From Flocculibacter collagenilyticus (GTDB lineage Bacteria > Pseudomonadota > Gammaproteobacteria > Enterobacterales > Alteromonadaceae): a stretch of DNA of 64,000 nucleotides. The stretch covers positions 124,001 through 188,000 of the forward strand of contig NZ_CP059888.1 in the NCBI RefSeq assembly GCF_016469335.1. The letters are read 5' to 3'. A model generated the notes under the pieces. The model did not search any database. It was not told the DNA's origin and was given only the letters and a program-made list of their open reading frames with translations. The translations under genes and the position numbers were made by a program. This document shows positions 10,440 to 20,634 of the stretch, piece by piece. Positions within the stretch are counted from its first letter, which is position 1, and each line of letters opens with the position of its first letter.

Positions 10440-11996
10440 TTATTTAAACGTAATCGCTAAAGCAATAATGGCACAGCCAAGCAAAATGGTGATGCGAGTT
10501 AATTTATGTTGGCGGTTGGTTTCTTGCTGATTTTTTATCATATGTAATTGCTGCATTTGATGTGCATATTTGCCTGCTTTTAGGTAGTCATAAATTAAAT
10601 CAGGGATCTCAGGCAGTTTTTCGCCCCAAAATGGTAAGTTGGCTTTTACATTGTTATAAACAGCCTTAGGGCCAATTTGCTCTTTCATCCAATTTTCTAG
10701 AAACGGCTTTGCCGTTTTCCATAAATCGAGTTGTGGATAGAGTTGTCGGCCTAATCCTTCAATATACAAGAGTGTTTTTTGCAGTAACACTAGTTGCGGT
10801 TGCACTTCCATATTAAAACGACGTGCAGTATTGAATAGGTTCACTAATACGTGACCAAATGATATTTCTGCTAGTGGCTTGTTGAAAATAGGCTCACACA
10901 CTGTACGGATAGCAAATTCAAAATCTTCTAAATTGGTGTCAGCGGGCACCCAACCTGAGTCCACGTGAAGCTCTGCCACTTTGCGGTAATCGCGATTAAA
11001 AAATGCGATAAAGTTTTCCGCTAAATAGCGTTTATCCTCACGGTTCAAAGTGCCAACGATGCCACAATCTATCCCTATATATTGCGGACTCTGCGGGTTT
11101 TCATACGACACAAATACGTTACCCGGGTGCATATCAGCATGAAAAAATGAGTCACGAAACACTTGTGTGAAAAAGACCTCTACACCACGTTCAGCCAGCT
11201 TTTCTAAATTGGTATTGTTGGCTTTTAATGCTGCAATGTCTGACACAGGAATACCGTAGATCCGTTCCATTACCAACACATTATGACGACAAAAATCAGA
11301 ATAAACAAAAGGCACATACAAAGAGTCGGAGTTTTCGAAATTTCGTCTGAGCTGAATCGCATTCGCTGCTTCGCGCAATAAGTCTAACTCATCAATAATG
11401 GTTTTTTTATACTCTTCGATGACTTCACGCGGCCTAAGTCGTTTGCCATCTGGCATATAACGTGCAACAAATCCTGCAATAACTTGCATCAGTTCCACAT
11501 CGGCGTTGATGATGCGATCTATGCCAGGGCGAATCACTTTAATCACCACGTCTTTATGTTCGCCATCATGATCGATTAAGTGTGCGGTATGAACTTGAGC
11601 AATTGACGCTGAAGCTAATGGTTTAATATCAAATTCTACGAAACGTTGACTGATATCATTAATTTCAAGGGCATGCTCAATTAATTGTTGCGCTTGCTTG
11701 CCGTCAAAAGGAGCGACTTTGTCTTGTAAAAAATTAAGTTCATTCGCTATGTCATGGGGTAATAAATCTCGTCGCGTAGACAACATTTGACCAAACTTGA
11801 CCCATACTGGCCCAAGCTCTTGTAGTGCTAAACGAATGCGTTGACCCCGTGTTTTATCTGGGTGCTTGTTACGCCACCAAAAAATCATTGTGCGCAGCGG
11901 TGTGACGTACCACGGCAGCCACATCGGTGGAATTAACTCATCTAAGCCGTATTGAAAGAATGTTTTGGTAATTTTAATCAGACGAGTAATACGCAC
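10440..11996 (-). CDS. ubiB: UbiB, ubiquinone biosynthesis atypical kinase/ATPase
   Basis: 518 aa ABC1/ADCK-family protein required for ubiquinone synthesis, thought to use ATPase activity to help extract lipid intermediates. The family's KxGQ motif is in [12 protein letters not shown]. The alanine-rich loop is in ASASIAQVH, the catalytic Asp-rich site is HADMHPGN, and IGIDCGIVG replaces the kinase DFG. Two hydrophobic segments lie at the C-terminus ([16 protein letters not shown] being the last). It starts eight bases after ubiJ, in the same order as E. coli ubiE-ubiJ-ubiB. Confidence 0.97.
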   Translation of the reverse strand: MRITRLIKITKTFFQYGLDELIPPMWLPWYVTPLRTMIFWWRNKHPDKTRGQRIRLALQELGPVWVKFGQMLSTRRDLLPHDIANELNFLQDKVAPFDGKQAQQLIEHALEINDISQRFVEFDIKPLASASIAQVHTAHLIDHDGEHKDVVIKVIRPGIDRIINADVELMQVIAGFVARYMPDGKRLRPREVIEEYKKTIIDELDLLREAANAIQLRRNFENSDSLYVPFVYSDFCRHNVLVMERIYGIPVSDIAALKANNTNLEKLAERGVEVFFTQVFRDSFFHADMHPGNVFVSYENPQSPQYIGIDCGIVGTLNREDKRYLAENFIAFFNRDYRKVAELHVDSGWVPADTNLEDFEFAIRTVCEPIFNKPLAEISFGHVLVNLFNTARRFNMEVQPQLVLLQKTLLYIEGLGRQLYPQLDLWKTAKPFLENWMKEQIGPKAVYNNVKANLPFWGEKLPEIPDLIYDYLKAGKYAHQMQQLHMIKNQQETNRQHKLTRITILLGCAIIALAITFK

Positions 11997-12004
11997 AATA
12001 ATTC

Positions 12005-12649
12005 CTAGTGCTGGTTAGATGAAGAAAGCAAATGATTTAAGGACGCATGTAAACGCTCTAGGCGTACAGCTAATGCGTCGGTGTGTTTTCTAATTTGAGT
12101 AACGCCGTCGTTAAACTGTTTTACTTCAATTGGATGCGGTGCAACTTGCAGCTCGTCTTGCAGTGCTTCGGTGGCGATCTGGTTGCTGTCAGCTAGCTTG
12201 TTATTAATAGCAGTGTGTGAATGTTTAATCATGCGCGCAATTTTGTGTGCTAACGCGTCACCCACGTACTGAGAAAGTTGCTCTTCCCAATCAATGTGGG
12301 TGTCTTTAATTAATTGACTAAACCCTTGTGCGATGTGGATGTCGCCATTGATATCGAGTTGTTCTTGTTTGATTAGGCGGGTAATTTGAGATGGATCTTG
12401 CATCTCTCTTAATGTTGCAATTGATGTAATAATCTCGCAATCAGGCGCTTCGTCGGTATTTGAAATGCAAATACCGCCTTGGCTTACAATCACGCAAATG
12501 GGGCGTTTAATTTCGGCAAGTTTAACCACTAATCGCTTACCGCGTAACGGCTGGCTACGTTGTTCAAAACTAGGGTCTAACAATAAAATTTTATTGGCGG
12601 TTGCTTCAATAATGCCGCTACCAAATTGCATCAGTAAGTTAGTATTCAC
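12005..12649 (-). CDS. ubiJ: UbiJ, ubiquinone biosynthesis accessory factor
   Basis: 214 aa. The N-terminal part is an SCP2-like lipid-binding domain (residues ~15-110), followed by a helical region ([11 protein letters not shown]) and a C-terminal coiled coil. In E. coli, UbiJ is part of the soluble Ubi metabolon and binds ubiquinone precursors. Its start codon overlaps the end of ubiE by one base, and ubiB follows directly, so the assignment rests on both domain and synteny. Confidence 0.93.
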   Translation of the reverse strand: MNTNLLMQFGSGIIEATANKILLLDPSFEQRSQPLRGKRLVVKLAEIKRPICVIVSQGGICISNTDEAPDCEIITSIATLREMQDPSQITRLIKQEQLDINGDIHIAQGFSQLIKDTHIDWEEQLSQYVGDALAHKIARMIKHSHTAINNKLADSNQIATEALQDELQVAPHPIEVKQFNDGVTQIRKHTDALAVRLERLHASLNHLLSSSNQH

Positions 12650-13404
12650 TAAAATTTGAAGCCTCTATGTAAAGCCACAATGCCGCCAGTTAGGTTCGTA
12701 TATTGCGTTTGTTCGAAGCCTGCTTGTTCCATCATCGCTTTAAGGGTGTCTTGATCTGGATGCATACGTATTGATTCAGCTAAATACTGGTAGCTCTCAC
12801 TATCATTCGCGATTAATTTACCCATTGTTGGCAGTAGTTTAAAGCTGTATGTATCGTACACTTTACTTAGCCAATCTTGTGTTGGCTTGGAAAACTCCAG
12901 CACGAGTAAACGACCACCAGGCTTAAGCACACGAAAAATTGATGCTAACGCCGCATCTTTATTAGTCACATTTCTTAAACCAAATGCAATGGTAACAATG
13001 TCGAACGTATTATCAGGAAAGGGTAAGGCTTCAGCGTTTGCTTGCACATATTCGACGTTGCCAACAATGCCGTTATCGCGCAGCTTGTCGCGGCCTACTT
13101 TGATCATTGAATCGTTAATGTCAGCTAAAATAACTTGTCCAGTATCACCGACTAGTCTCGAAAATTTTGCGGTTAAATCACCGGTTCCACCTGCCAGATC
13201 TAACACTTTTTGGCCACGACGTGCGGCACTACAATCAATGGTATAACGCTTCCATAAACGATGAATGCCCATCGACATTAAGTCATTCATAATGTCGTAT
13301 TTTGCGGCTACCGAGTGAAATACATCTGCTACTAAGCCAACTTTTTCATTGGCATCTACAGTTTTATAACCAAAATGGGTCGTGTTGTCCTGACCTTGTT
13401 TCAT
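12649..13404 (-). CDS. ubiE: Ubiquinone/menaquinone C-methyltransferase UbiE
   Basis: 251 aa SAM-dependent methyltransferase that adds the C-methyl group to demethylmenaquinol and the corresponding ubiquinone intermediate. Signatures seen: [27 protein letters not shown], split by the family as the N-terminal motif, SAM-binding [10 protein letters not shown], and the C-terminal [12 protein letters not shown] with [15 protein letters not shown]. It is first in the ubiE-ubiJ-ubiB operon. Confidence 0.97.
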   Translation of the reverse strand: MKQGQDNTTHFGYKTVDANEKVGLVADVFHSVAAKYDIMNDLMSMGIHRLWKRYTIDCSAARRGQKVLDLAGGTGDLTAKFSRLVGDTGQVILADINDSMIKVGRDKLRDNGIVGNVEYVQANAEALPFPDNTFDIVTIAFGLRNVTNKDAALASIFRVLKPGGRLLVLEFSKPTQDWLSKVYDTYSFKLLPTMGKLIANDSESYQYLAESIRMHPDQDTLKAMMEQAGFEQTQYTNLTGGIVALHRGFKF

Positions 13405-13551
13405 TATTCGTTCCGATAAGCTGTGATTCTTGATAGTTTACTTGATACCCAAGGTATAACCAACTCCCCTAAGTATATAGAGAGATAATTTTTATTGCAT
13501 GAGCCGTACTAAATACAAAAGGCGTTATATTATTACGTAAATAACCGTAGG

Positions 13552-13586
13552 TTAGTTCCATTAGCCACGCACCGTGGCTAACTAAA
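13552..13586. terminator. Hairpin between the GGDEF gene and ubiE
   Basis: A 9-bp perfect stem TTAGCCACG/CGTGGCTAA with a 3-nt loop (13561-13581) is flanked by complementary TTAGT and ACTAA. It lies just after the stop of the upstream GGDEF gene on the minus strand and probably separates it from the ubi operon. No strong T run follows, so an RNA-stability role is also possible. Confidence 0.5.
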
Positions 13587-13618
13587 TAATCTAGGTGAGG
13601 AAGAGGAGTTGAACAACG

Positions 13619-14707
13619 TTAGTGATTTTTAACCGTGACGACTTTATTGCGTCCTGTTTGCTTCGCTTTTTCAACCCCGTTGTTGGCTCTGCCAATAAAT
13701 TGTTCCCAATCTTCATGGGTGCGATAGCTTGAAACGCCTGCAGAAATAGTAACTTTTGGCAAAGTACGTTTAGAGCGAGAGCTAACAAACCGAATTTTTT
13801 CGATGCCTTTGCGAATTTGTTCGGCAATTTCTTTGGCAATATCTAATTCGACATCGGGTAATAATAATAAGAACTCTTCGCCTCCCGTACGCACGGGTAA
13901 ACCACTTTCTCTGATGTAGGTTTGTATTTTTTTAGCGACTTTCGTTAAGACAACATCGCCAATCATAAAGCCGTAATTTTCATTAAAATGATCAAAGTGA
14001 TCAATATCAATTGCGATAGCTGCAATTTGACGCTCGGGCTTTTCAGTCAACCAGATGTCGACGCTTTCATGCATTGACTTGCGGTTATGCATGCCGGTTA
14101 GGTTGTCGAGCAGGCGCTCACTTTTCATATCATCAACATCTTGCTTTAAGCCTACTGCTTGTGCTGACACTTCTAAAATTTGATCTTGCAATTGTTGTTG
14201 TGACGATTTGATTTCGTACGTGGCATTAATGAGTTGGGCAATGACTTCTTTCGTGGTTTCATTTCCTAGCTCGTCAAGTGCCAATAATCCCTGATCTAAT
14301 TGCTCAATATATTGATTAACCGACTGATTCGCTTTCTGAGTGCTATTGCCAATATCGGTGAGCATTTCGCCGAACCCTTCCAGTACATTTTCGGTAGCAG
14401 GGTGCGGCTTTGCTATCCACTCATTGTATAGCTCTTCAAAAAAGAAACTATCTAATGTCAGAGTGCTTTTTTCGCGTTGTCTTATCGCTTGGGATAGCGG
14501 GGTATTTCTTCCTGATATATGTTCGTAAGCAACAGCATAATTGACAGGCGTGGCAGGTAGCGCAAGTTTAGTTAAAAATTGCGTCACTTTTGCCAGAATG
14601 TCATTGGCTTTGTCCATACTATCGTGGTATTTCATCGAAGCAACCTCATGGGAGCGTTCAGGGTTAATTATCAGCGCCGACATTCTGCGCAATTTACCAC
14701 TAAACAT
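13619..14707 (-). CDS. Soluble GGDEF diguanylate cyclase
   Basis: 362 aa without membrane helices. The N-terminal ~170 residues are helical and resemble the all-alpha sensor part of Vibrio/Shewanella soluble cyclases; a coiled coil leads into the GGDEF domain. The active site is GGEEF (RTGGEEFLLLLP). The inhibitory site is RESG rather than RxxD, so product inhibition is probably lost, in contrast to the cyclase at 1.3-2.6 kb. It is single-gene, upstream of the ubi operon. A downstream ATG at 14638 (MKYHDSMDK) could be the real start, because the first 23 residues look atypical. Confidence 0.88.
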   Translation of the reverse strand: MFSGKLRRMSALIINPERSHEVASMKYHDSMDKANDILAKVTQFLTKLALPATPVNYAVAYEHISGRNTPLSQAIRQREKSTLTLDSFFFEELYNEWIAKPHPATENVLEGFGEMLTDIGNSTQKANQSVNQYIEQLDQGLLALDELGNETTKEVIAQLINATYEIKSSQQQLQDQILEVSAQAVGLKQDVDDMKSERLLDNLTGMHNRKSMHESVDIWLTEKPERQIAAIAIDIDHFDHFNENYGFMIGDVVLTKVAKKIQTYIRESGLPVRTGGEEFLLLLPDVELDIAKEIAEQIRKGIEKIRFVSSRSKRTLPKVTISAGVSSYRTHEDWEQFIGRANNGVEKAKQTGRNKVVTVKNH

Positions 14708-14986
14708 CTAGTGTAAAATTTAAATTTTATAGTTGTTAATACATCGTTTGGTCGATTATTCATCGATAGGGCTTGCGGTGATTTAATAGAAAAGTAGGCC
14801 TACGATTTTTTATCAAAAAATTAAATATTCTAGCCTATTAATTATTAACGATTTTTTATTTGTTCAGGGCGTAATAGAGAATACAGAAGAAGTATTAAAC
14901 AGTGTTATCTAATAGCTGAGCGATTTGATACTATTTTCGTTAATAAAAATTTTAATCAACTCAATCAGCCAAAAGAGTCGGTATCC
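14708..14986. other. Divergent intergenic region
   Basis: About 280 AT-rich bases between the GGDEF gene and the DUF885 gene. It should contain both promoters. I see no operator, repeat or small gene that I can support. Confidence 0.4.
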
Positions 14987-16840
14987 ATGTTAAACAATAC
15001 TCTCCTACGCAACATCAGCGCGTCGTTAATTATTTATTTAGTTACCGTGACGACCTATGCTACGCCTCCGCCTCCTAACTCAGCTGAAACTCGATTAGCA
15101 GAGCAGGCGCAACTTACAAAAGAAAACAAATGGGATATACAATTTATGCAGTTAGCTGAAACCATTTGGCAATACCAACTGCAAACACAGCCAATGTTTG
15201 CCACGTCAACAGGTGATACACGGTATAACCACTTGTTGCCTGATTTGTCTAAAACGATGCTTGAGGAAAAGGCTGCGCGTGAACAACAGTTTTTAGCGCA
15301 ATTAGCTAAATTGGATGTCACAAAGTTAAGTAAAGACAATCAACTCAACCACGCTATTATTTATCGACAGATTAAAAATGCGGTCGATGAGCATAAATTT
15401 AAGGCGCATTATATGCCATTAACAGCTGAAGGTGGCTTTCATAGTGAACTAGCATTTTTGCCTCGTATGGTGCGCTTTCAATCGTTACAAGATTATCAAG
15501 ATTACCTCGCGCGATTACAGCAAATAGCCTCCTATTTTTCGCAAAATATTATGTGGATGAAACAAGGTATTGCCGAGGGTATCACGCAACCTGCAGCGGT
15601 ATTGCAAGGCTTTGAAGATAGCATCAAAGCGTACATTTCAAATACACCTGAAAAAAGCATATTTTTTGCGCCTTTTAATGATATGGATAAACTCGCGATA
15701 GATGCCAAACAAGCCGAGTCGCTTAAGCAGCAAGCCGTTGAGGTTATTACAAATCAGATTAACCCAGCCTTTGAACAGTACTACCAGTTTTTTACAACGC
15801 AATACTTGCCTGCTAGCCGTAAGCACATAGCTGCAACGCAATTGCCAAATGGCCATGCTTTTTATCAAAACCGGGTTGCTTATTACACCACATTGTCTAT
15901 GACTGCTTACGAAATCCATCAACTTGGTTTAAAAGAAGTAAAACGTATTCGTGCAGAAATGGAAAAAATCATTGAACTGGTAGAATTTGAAGGGGATTTT
16001 GCGGACTTTATCGCTTTTTTACGCAGCGATTCTCAATTTTATGCGCAATCAGCAGATGAGTTATTAAAACAAGCATCGTACATCGCTAAAAAAATGGATG
16101 CAAAGCTCCCGAGCCTGTTTAAAAAACTACCGCGCACGCCTTATGGTATTGCTCCTGTACCTGATGAAATTGCCCCCAAATATACGACTGGGCGCTATGT
16201 TCAGCCGCAATCTGAAACGCAGCCCGGTTATTATTGGGTTAATACTTATGCTCTAGAGCGTCGTCCACTTTATGTATTAGAGGCATTAACTTTTCATGAA
16301 GCCGTGCCGGGGCATCACTTGCAAATCGCGCTAAATATGGAGATGCACAATGTGCCACCTTACCGCCAGCATAGTTATATTTCCGCTTTTGGTGAAGGCT
16401 GGGGGCTATATGCTGAATGGTTAGGCGTGGAAGCCGGCTTTTATCAGGATCCGTACAGCCAATTTGGCCGTCTTACCTATGAAATGTGGCGGGCTTGCCG
16501 CTTAGTGGTTGACACAGGGATGCATAGTCAACATTGGTCACGCCAGCAAGCCATTGATTACTTACAAAGTAATACGGCGTTATCGGCTCATAACGTAAGA
16601 ACGGAAATTGATCGATATATTTCATGGCCCGCCCAAGCACTGTCTTACAAATTAGGCGAACTAACCATTAAGCGACTACGAGCTTTGGCGGAAGAAAAAT
16701 TAGGAAATGCATTTGATGTGCGAGAATTTCATGATGTGATTTTGAGCGAAGGGTCAATTCCTTTGTCGGCATTAGAAAAACAGGTAGAGCAGTACATAGC
16801 GACTGAATTAAACCAACAGCACGAAAAATTAAAGAGATAA
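14987..16840 (+). CDS. DUF885-family exported metalloprotease-like protein
   Basis: 617 aa with a signal peptide (cut near TYA, residue ~25). Members of this family carry an HExxxGHH zinc-site variant, here TFHEAVPGHHLQ, followed by the helix YISAFGEGWGLYAEWLG that supplies the next Glu. The length is typical. Proteins of this family are predicted periplasmic or lipoprotein carboxypeptidase-like enzymes; the substrate is unknown. It is monocistronic, with a hairpin 18 bases after the stop. Confidence 0.88.
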   Translation: MLNNTLLRNISASLIIYLVTVTTYATPPPPNSAETRLAEQAQLTKENKWDIQFMQLAETIWQYQLQTQPMFATSTGDTRYNHLLPDLSKTMLEEKAAREQQFLAQLAKLDVTKLSKDNQLNHAIIYRQIKNAVDEHKFKAHYMPLTAEGGFHSELAFLPRMVRFQSLQDYQDYLARLQQIASYFSQNIMWMKQGIAEGITQPAAVLQGFEDSIKAYISNTPEKSIFFAPFNDMDKLAIDAKQAESLKQQAVEVITNQINPAFEQYYQFFTTQYLPASRKHIAATQLPNGHAFYQNRVAYYTTLSMTAYEIHQLGLKEVKRIRAEMEKIIELVEFEGDFADFIAFLRSDSQFYAQSADELLKQASYIAKKMDAKLPSLFKKLPRTPYGIAPVPDEIAPKYTTGRYVQPQSETQPGYYWVNTYALERRPLYVLEALTFHEAVPGHHLQIALNMEMHNVPPYRQHSYISAFGEGWGLYAEWLGVEAGFYQDPYSQFGRLTYEMWRACRLVVDTGMHSQHWSRQQAIDYLQSNTALSAHNVRTEIDRYISWPAQALSYKLGELTIKRLRALAEEKLGNAFDVREFHDVILSEGSIPLSALEKQVEQYIATELNQQHEKLKR

Positions 16841-16858
16841 TTGCAAGGAAAGTGATTT

Positions 16859-16877
16859 GGCTTGCATTCAGCAAGCC
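16859..16877 (+). terminator. Hairpin after the DUF885 gene
   Basis: A perfect 7-bp stem GGCTTGC/GCAAGCC with a 5-nt loop lies 18 bases past the stop. The following CGATTCTC is only weakly T-rich, so termination is likely but not certain. Confidence 0.5.
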
Positions 16878-17262
16878 CGATTCTCACATTAGAAAAGGGC
16901 AAGCGAAAGCAAAGAAACATGAAACTGGAAACAAGGATACGACCAACGGGACATCCAACAACAAGCCCCCACTAATAGCTGGCGGTTCCGCAATCGTAGG
17001 TATAACCCTTAGACCAGAAACTTTGCGTCCTCAGCTTTCGCTAAGTTTGCCTTTACAGCTTTTACAAGCCGTAATTCAGCATAAACGGTTATGAATAAAT
17101 TGCAATCCGACCAGCACAATAAATTAGATATTTTTTAAAAAATAGTTAGATATTTTAAAAAAAGCTTCATTTTATCTAGGTACTGTTTTTTCGATGGATA
17201 CATTGTTAACATCAAAAAATACGTAGCCTAACCAATACAATACCCGCGAAACAATAGAATTT
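16878..17262. other. Intergenic region upstream of the potassium channel gene
   Basis: About 385 bases. The first half is less AT-rich and holds an 80-codon open frame (from 16852) with no ribosome-binding site or family resemblance. The second half (17100-17260) is very AT-rich with long A and T runs and is a plausible promoter. I see nothing else. Confidence 0.35.
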
Positions 17263-18333
17263 ATGATATTAAGACACGTTTTAAAAGTTATTAAGCAACA
17301 TATAGATCGCGTAAGTTGGATGGCAATATCAATTATGCTATTGCTTCATGCAGGCGCCACTTGGGCGTTACTTCATTATCTAGGTGAAAGCGAGTTAACA
17401 TCGCTAGTGAACTACCCCTATTACTATATTGTTACAACAAGTACAGTTGGTTATGGCGACTTTAGTCCACAGTCAGAAATGGGTAAGTGGGTAGTGTCGG
17501 TATTGCAGATTCCATTTGGATTAGCACTTTTTGGTGCAGTGCTGGGTAAATTAGGCCAAACAGTTAGTAAAGTTATGAGGCGAAATATGACAGGCGAAAA
17601 AGATTTTCAACATTTTACAGATCACATTATCATTTTTGGCTGGCATCCGGTTAGAACAAAGAAAATGATCGACCATATATTAGGTGATAGCAAGCGAGTC
17701 CAGCGTTCTATTTTATTATGTGTCACAGAAGATATGCTGCACCCATTTTCTGACTACGAGCAGGTTGATTTTGCCAAACTCACATCGATGACGGATAAAA
17801 ACGAGTTAACAAGGGTCGCAATCAGTCATGCTGCGCGAGTAATTATTGACGGTGAAGACGATAATCAAACATTTACAACGGGTTTGCGAATTTCTGGTTT
17901 AGTATCAGCAGAGTGCCATATTAGTGCGTATTTTGAAGATGAAACTAAAATGGAAATGCTACGTGACCATTGCAGTAATATCGAATGTACGACGTCTAAA
18001 ACGGCTGAGATGTTAGTGCGTACTATGCAAGATCCAGGTGCTAGTCGTGTACAAGAAGAGATGCTTTCAACATTGTACGGTGATACTCAGTTTAGTCTGG
18101 CGATACCAGCTGCGGTTAATGGCCATACCCAGTTTAAAAGTTTGTTTCATTATTTCAAAGATGTCCATGCAGCAACTATTATTGCTTTAGCAGATAACCG
18201 AATTGGTGATGGTATGGATTTAAATCCAGCAAACGACATTGTGGTTAAAGAAGGGCAAATTTTGCATTACTTAGCTGAAACACGGGTGCTGCCCAATGAG
18301 GTAGATTGGCAGCAAATTAAGACTGATGCCTAA
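17263..18333 (+). CDS. Potassium channel with RCK (TrkA-N) domain
   Basis: 356 aa. The N-terminal part is a two-helix ion-channel pore with the K+ selectivity filter TVGYG at residues 61-65 between two membrane helices (~17-40 and ~74-95). A cytosolic Rossmann-like regulator-of-conductance domain follows from ~residue 112 (HIIIFGWHPV). The nucleotide-binding GxGxxG is altered to GWHPVR, so ligand preference is unclear. It probably forms a tetramer gated by a cytoplasmic ligand. A small membrane-protein gene follows 14 bases later and may be co-transcribed. Confidence 0.88.
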   Translation: MILRHVLKVIKQHIDRVSWMAISIMLLLHAGATWALLHYLGESELTSLVNYPYYYIVTTSTVGYGDFSPQSEMGKWVVSVLQIPFGLALFGAVLGKLGQTVSKVMRRNMTGEKDFQHFTDHIIIFGWHPVRTKKMIDHILGDSKRVQRSILLCVTEDMLHPFSDYEQVDFAKLTSMTDKNELTRVAISHAARVIIDGEDDNQTFTTGLRISGLVSAECHISAYFEDETKMEMLRDHCSNIECTTSKTAEMLVRTMQDPGASRVQEEMLSTLYGDTQFSLAIPAAVNGHTQFKSLFHYFKDVHAATIIALADNRIGDGMDLNPANDIVVKEGQILHYLAETRVLPNEVDWQQIKTDA

Positions 18334-18347
18334 TGTGAATAAGCGAC

Positions 18348-18734
18348 ATGTCAGATCCGATATTTAACTTATTTCTGGTATGTATTTATTTGATCCCTGT
18401 AGGGTTGATTGCAGGGTCAAAACGTACGGCAAAAAACGAAAAAAATGTATGGTTAATTTGCGCCATCTTTTTTTCGTGGGCGGTGCTATTGCTGTACTAT
18501 CTTGTGGTGCCCAGTGTACGCGAGCGTAAAAAATCGGCCATAAACAAAGCAAAATCTAAACATGCAAAATTAAAAGCAAAAATAGAGAAGCAAAATCAAG
18601 CAAAAGAAGGTGTTATTGGCGTGGCTGATATTGCAGATGAGCACGCTGGCGAAGTGTCAGTTGAAGACGCAATTGCTACAGTTGAAGGTGGTCAAGCAGA
18701 CACAGCCCAACCAGACGATAAAAAACCGACGTAG
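18348..18734 (+). CDS. Small membrane protein with a charged tail
   Basis: 128 aa with two membrane helices (about residues 3-22 and 33-52), then a Lys/Ala-rich helix (KKSAINKAKSKHAKLKAKI) and an acidic tail. I do not recognise the family. It follows the potassium channel by 14 bases in the same direction, so it may be an accessory or simply co-transcribed. Confidence 0.6.
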   Translation: MSDPIFNLFLVCIYLIPVGLIAGSKRTAKNEKNVWLICAIFFSWAVLLLYYLVVPSVRERKKSAINKAKSKHAKLKAKIEKQNQAKEGVIGVADIADEHAGEVSVEDAIATVEGGQADTAQPDDKKPT

Positions 18735-18776
18735 ACTTACGCACAAGTGCAGCTAGTCAATCCCTGTAATCAATAA

Positions 18777-19007
18777 TTATTTCCTTATTTCAATGGCTGG
18801 GTTTAAGTCAATATCGCCATCGAACGAGATAACCGCAGCCCGATCATCCTGCATGGCAATTGCTAGCAAGTTGCCACCTTCTTGCCGAACGAATACCAGT
18901 TGATAGCCATAATGATTTAACTCATTCATTGCAAACTTTTGTGCTAACGTTAACCGACTCCAATATTCAGAGCTGGACGCTTTACCAGACCGCCTTTCCT
19001 TTTCCAT
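18777..19007 (-). CDS. Small conserved protein, paralogue of the one at 35.7 kb
   Basis: 76 aa from the ATG at 19007; a TTG eight codons upstream is the only other start and lacks a ribosome-binding site. It shares a pattern with the protein at 35688-35918: LxxAQxxxxNExxxYGYxLxFxR, then AMxDDxA, then DxDxxPxxxxR. This looks like one compact alpha-beta domain. No known function. It stands alone between the channel pair and the EVE gene. Confidence 0.65.
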   Translation of the reverse strand: MEKERRSGKASSSEYWSRLTLAQKFAMNELNHYGYQLVFVRQEGGNLLAIAMQDDRAAVISFDGDIDLNPAIEIRK

Positions 19008-19093
19008 AATGATGCATTCCGATAGTATCAATTTATTATTTGCGTTAATAAATGCTTAGACTAAATTTGCTCACTTATCCAGTTACTATGCAG

Positions 19094-19555
19094 TTAATTA
19101 GCTAACGCGTTTATTATTTTCCATTCGCTATTACTGACGGGCATCACCGATAGTCTTGAACCTTTCTTAACTAAAGGCAGTGCCTTTAACCCGTCAATAT
19201 CTTTAAGTGTGGCTAGCGATACGAGCTGATTAAACTTGTTATTAAATTTTACGTCCACCGAAAACCATCGTGGATTTTCTTCAGTTGCTTTTGGATCATA
19301 ATAGCGTGAAGAAGGATCAAATTGAGTGGGATCTGGATATGCGTCGCGTACCACAGTTGCCCAACCAACAATACCTATATTTCGACAACTTGAGTGATAA
19401 ATCAATATGTTATCGTCAATTTTAATTTTGTCCCTGATATAGTTACGTGCTTGATAGTTGCGTACACCATCCCAAATAGTGGTCTGATCAGGCATATTTG
19501 CCAGATCGTCAATACTGAAGGTGTCTGGTTCGGTTTTCATCAGCCAATAGGGCAT
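19094..19555 (-). CDS. EVE-domain protein
   Basis: 153 aa consisting of a single EVE domain (PUA-like/YTH-related fold), like human THYN1 and bacterial YciI-unrelated EVE proteins. Signatures: MPYWLMKTEPDTFSIDDL at the N-terminus, WDGVRNYQARNYI, YHSSCRNIGIVGWA, and PRWFSVDVKF. The family is thought to bind modified bases in nucleic acids; no catalytic activity is known. It is a single gene divergent from tesB. Confidence 0.93.
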   Translation of the reverse strand: MPYWLMKTEPDTFSIDDLANMPDQTTIWDGVRNYQARNYIRDKIKIDDNILIYHSSCRNIGIVGWATVVRDAYPDPTQFDPSSRYYDPKATEENPRWFSVDVKFNNKFNQLVSLATLKDIDGLKALPLVKKGSRLSVMPVSNSEWKIINALAN

Positions 19556-19687
19556 TGTAAATCCTCAAAATTTGTTGAATCACATGGCGTTTATTCATTG
19601 CAATAAGCTACAATTGAAACATGCGCAAGCCGTTTAAGTGCAAACATGGCTTTACAGTTTATAAATATTCAGGATTAATTTTAAAGC

Positions 19688-20548
19688 ATGAGTCAAGTTT
19701 TAGAGAATTTATTATCGTTAATGCAGTTAGAAACCATCGAGCAGGGTATATATCGGGGGCAAAGCCAAGATCTCGGCTTTAAAGCCGTTTTCGGTGGACA
19801 AGTTATGGGGCAAGCACTTTCTGCAGCAAAAGATACCGTATCAGAAGATCGTAAAGTGCATTCATTTCACTCATATTTTTTAAGACCAGGTGATGCGCAA
19901 AAACCCATAGTGTATGACGTAGAAAATATTCGTGATGGCAGAAGCTTTAGTACCCGCCGAGTCAGTGCTATTCAATATGGTAAGCCTATTTTTTACTTAA
20001 CAGCATCATATCAAAGCGAAGAAGAAGGGTTTGAGCATCAAGCGCCGATGCCAAGTGTACCGGGACCTGAAAAATTGCAAGCGGAATTAGATTTCTACAT
20101 TGAGCATCAAGATTTGATCCCAGAGCAGATCCGTAGCAAGTTCACTTGTGAAAAAGCAATTGAAATGCGTCCAGTTGGATTTAATAACCCGTTTAAACCA
20201 GAAGTTACCGAACCAGTGCGCTATGTGTGGGTAAGAGCAAACGGAGAGATGCCAGATGATCCGCGCATTCATAAATATCTGCTTGCTTATGCCTCGGATT
20301 TTAATTTTTTACCCACTGCATTACAGCCTCATGGTGAATCATTTTTGAAGCCAACCATGCAAGTAGCGACCATTGATCACTCTATGTGGTTTCATCGTAA
20401 TTTTCGACTGGATGATTGGTTGCTTTATGCGGTTGATAGCCCGAGTGCAAGTGGCGCAAGAGGGTTAGTACGAGGGCAGTTCTTTAATCGTAAAGGGGAG
20501 CTAGTGGCCTCAACAGTACAAGAAGGCATAATGCGTAATAGAGGTTAA
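19688..20548 (+). CDS. tesB: Acyl-CoA thioesterase II
   Basis: 286 aa, full TesB length, with a double hot-dog fold. It hydrolyses medium- and long-chain acyl-CoA to free acid and CoA. Signatures: [38 protein letters not shown], a conserved DHSMWFHR segment and [16 protein letters not shown] at the C-terminal active site (Asp-Thr/Ser-Gln triad family). Single gene that converges on plsB. Confidence 0.96.
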   Translation: MSQVLENLLSLMQLETIEQGIYRGQSQDLGFKAVFGGQVMGQALSAAKDTVSEDRKVHSFHSYFLRPGDAQKPIVYDVENIRDGRSFSTRRVSAIQYGKPIFYLTASYQSEEEGFEHQAPMPSVPGPEKLQAELDFYIEHQDLIPEQIRSKFTCEKAIEMRPVGFNNPFKPEVTEPVRYVWVRANGEMPDDPRIHKYLLAYASDFNFLPTALQPHGESFLKPTMQVATIDHSMWFHRNFRLDDWLLYAVDSPSASGARGLVRGQFFNRKGELVASTVQEGIMRNRG

Positions 20549-20575
20549 TACTTTTAGCCTGTAAATGGGTATAAA

Positions 20576-20614
20576 GTGTAAGCTGCATGATTGCTATATC
20601 ATTGCCGCTTACAC
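20576..20614. terminator. Bipartite stem-loop between tesB and plsB
   Basis: Outer arms GTGTAAGC (20576-20583) and GCTTACAC (20607-20614) pair perfectly, and inside them ATGAT (20587-20591) pairs with ATCAT (20598-20602). It lies between convergent genes, so it may end both transcripts, though no clear T run follows on either strand. Confidence 0.5.
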
Positions 20615-20634
20615 CCAGTACTGATAGTTAACCG

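Noticed and set aside
16852-17094. 80-codon open frame after the DUF885 gene
   Set aside because: No ribosome-binding site, composition unlike neighbours and no family resemblance; it also begins inside a hairpin.
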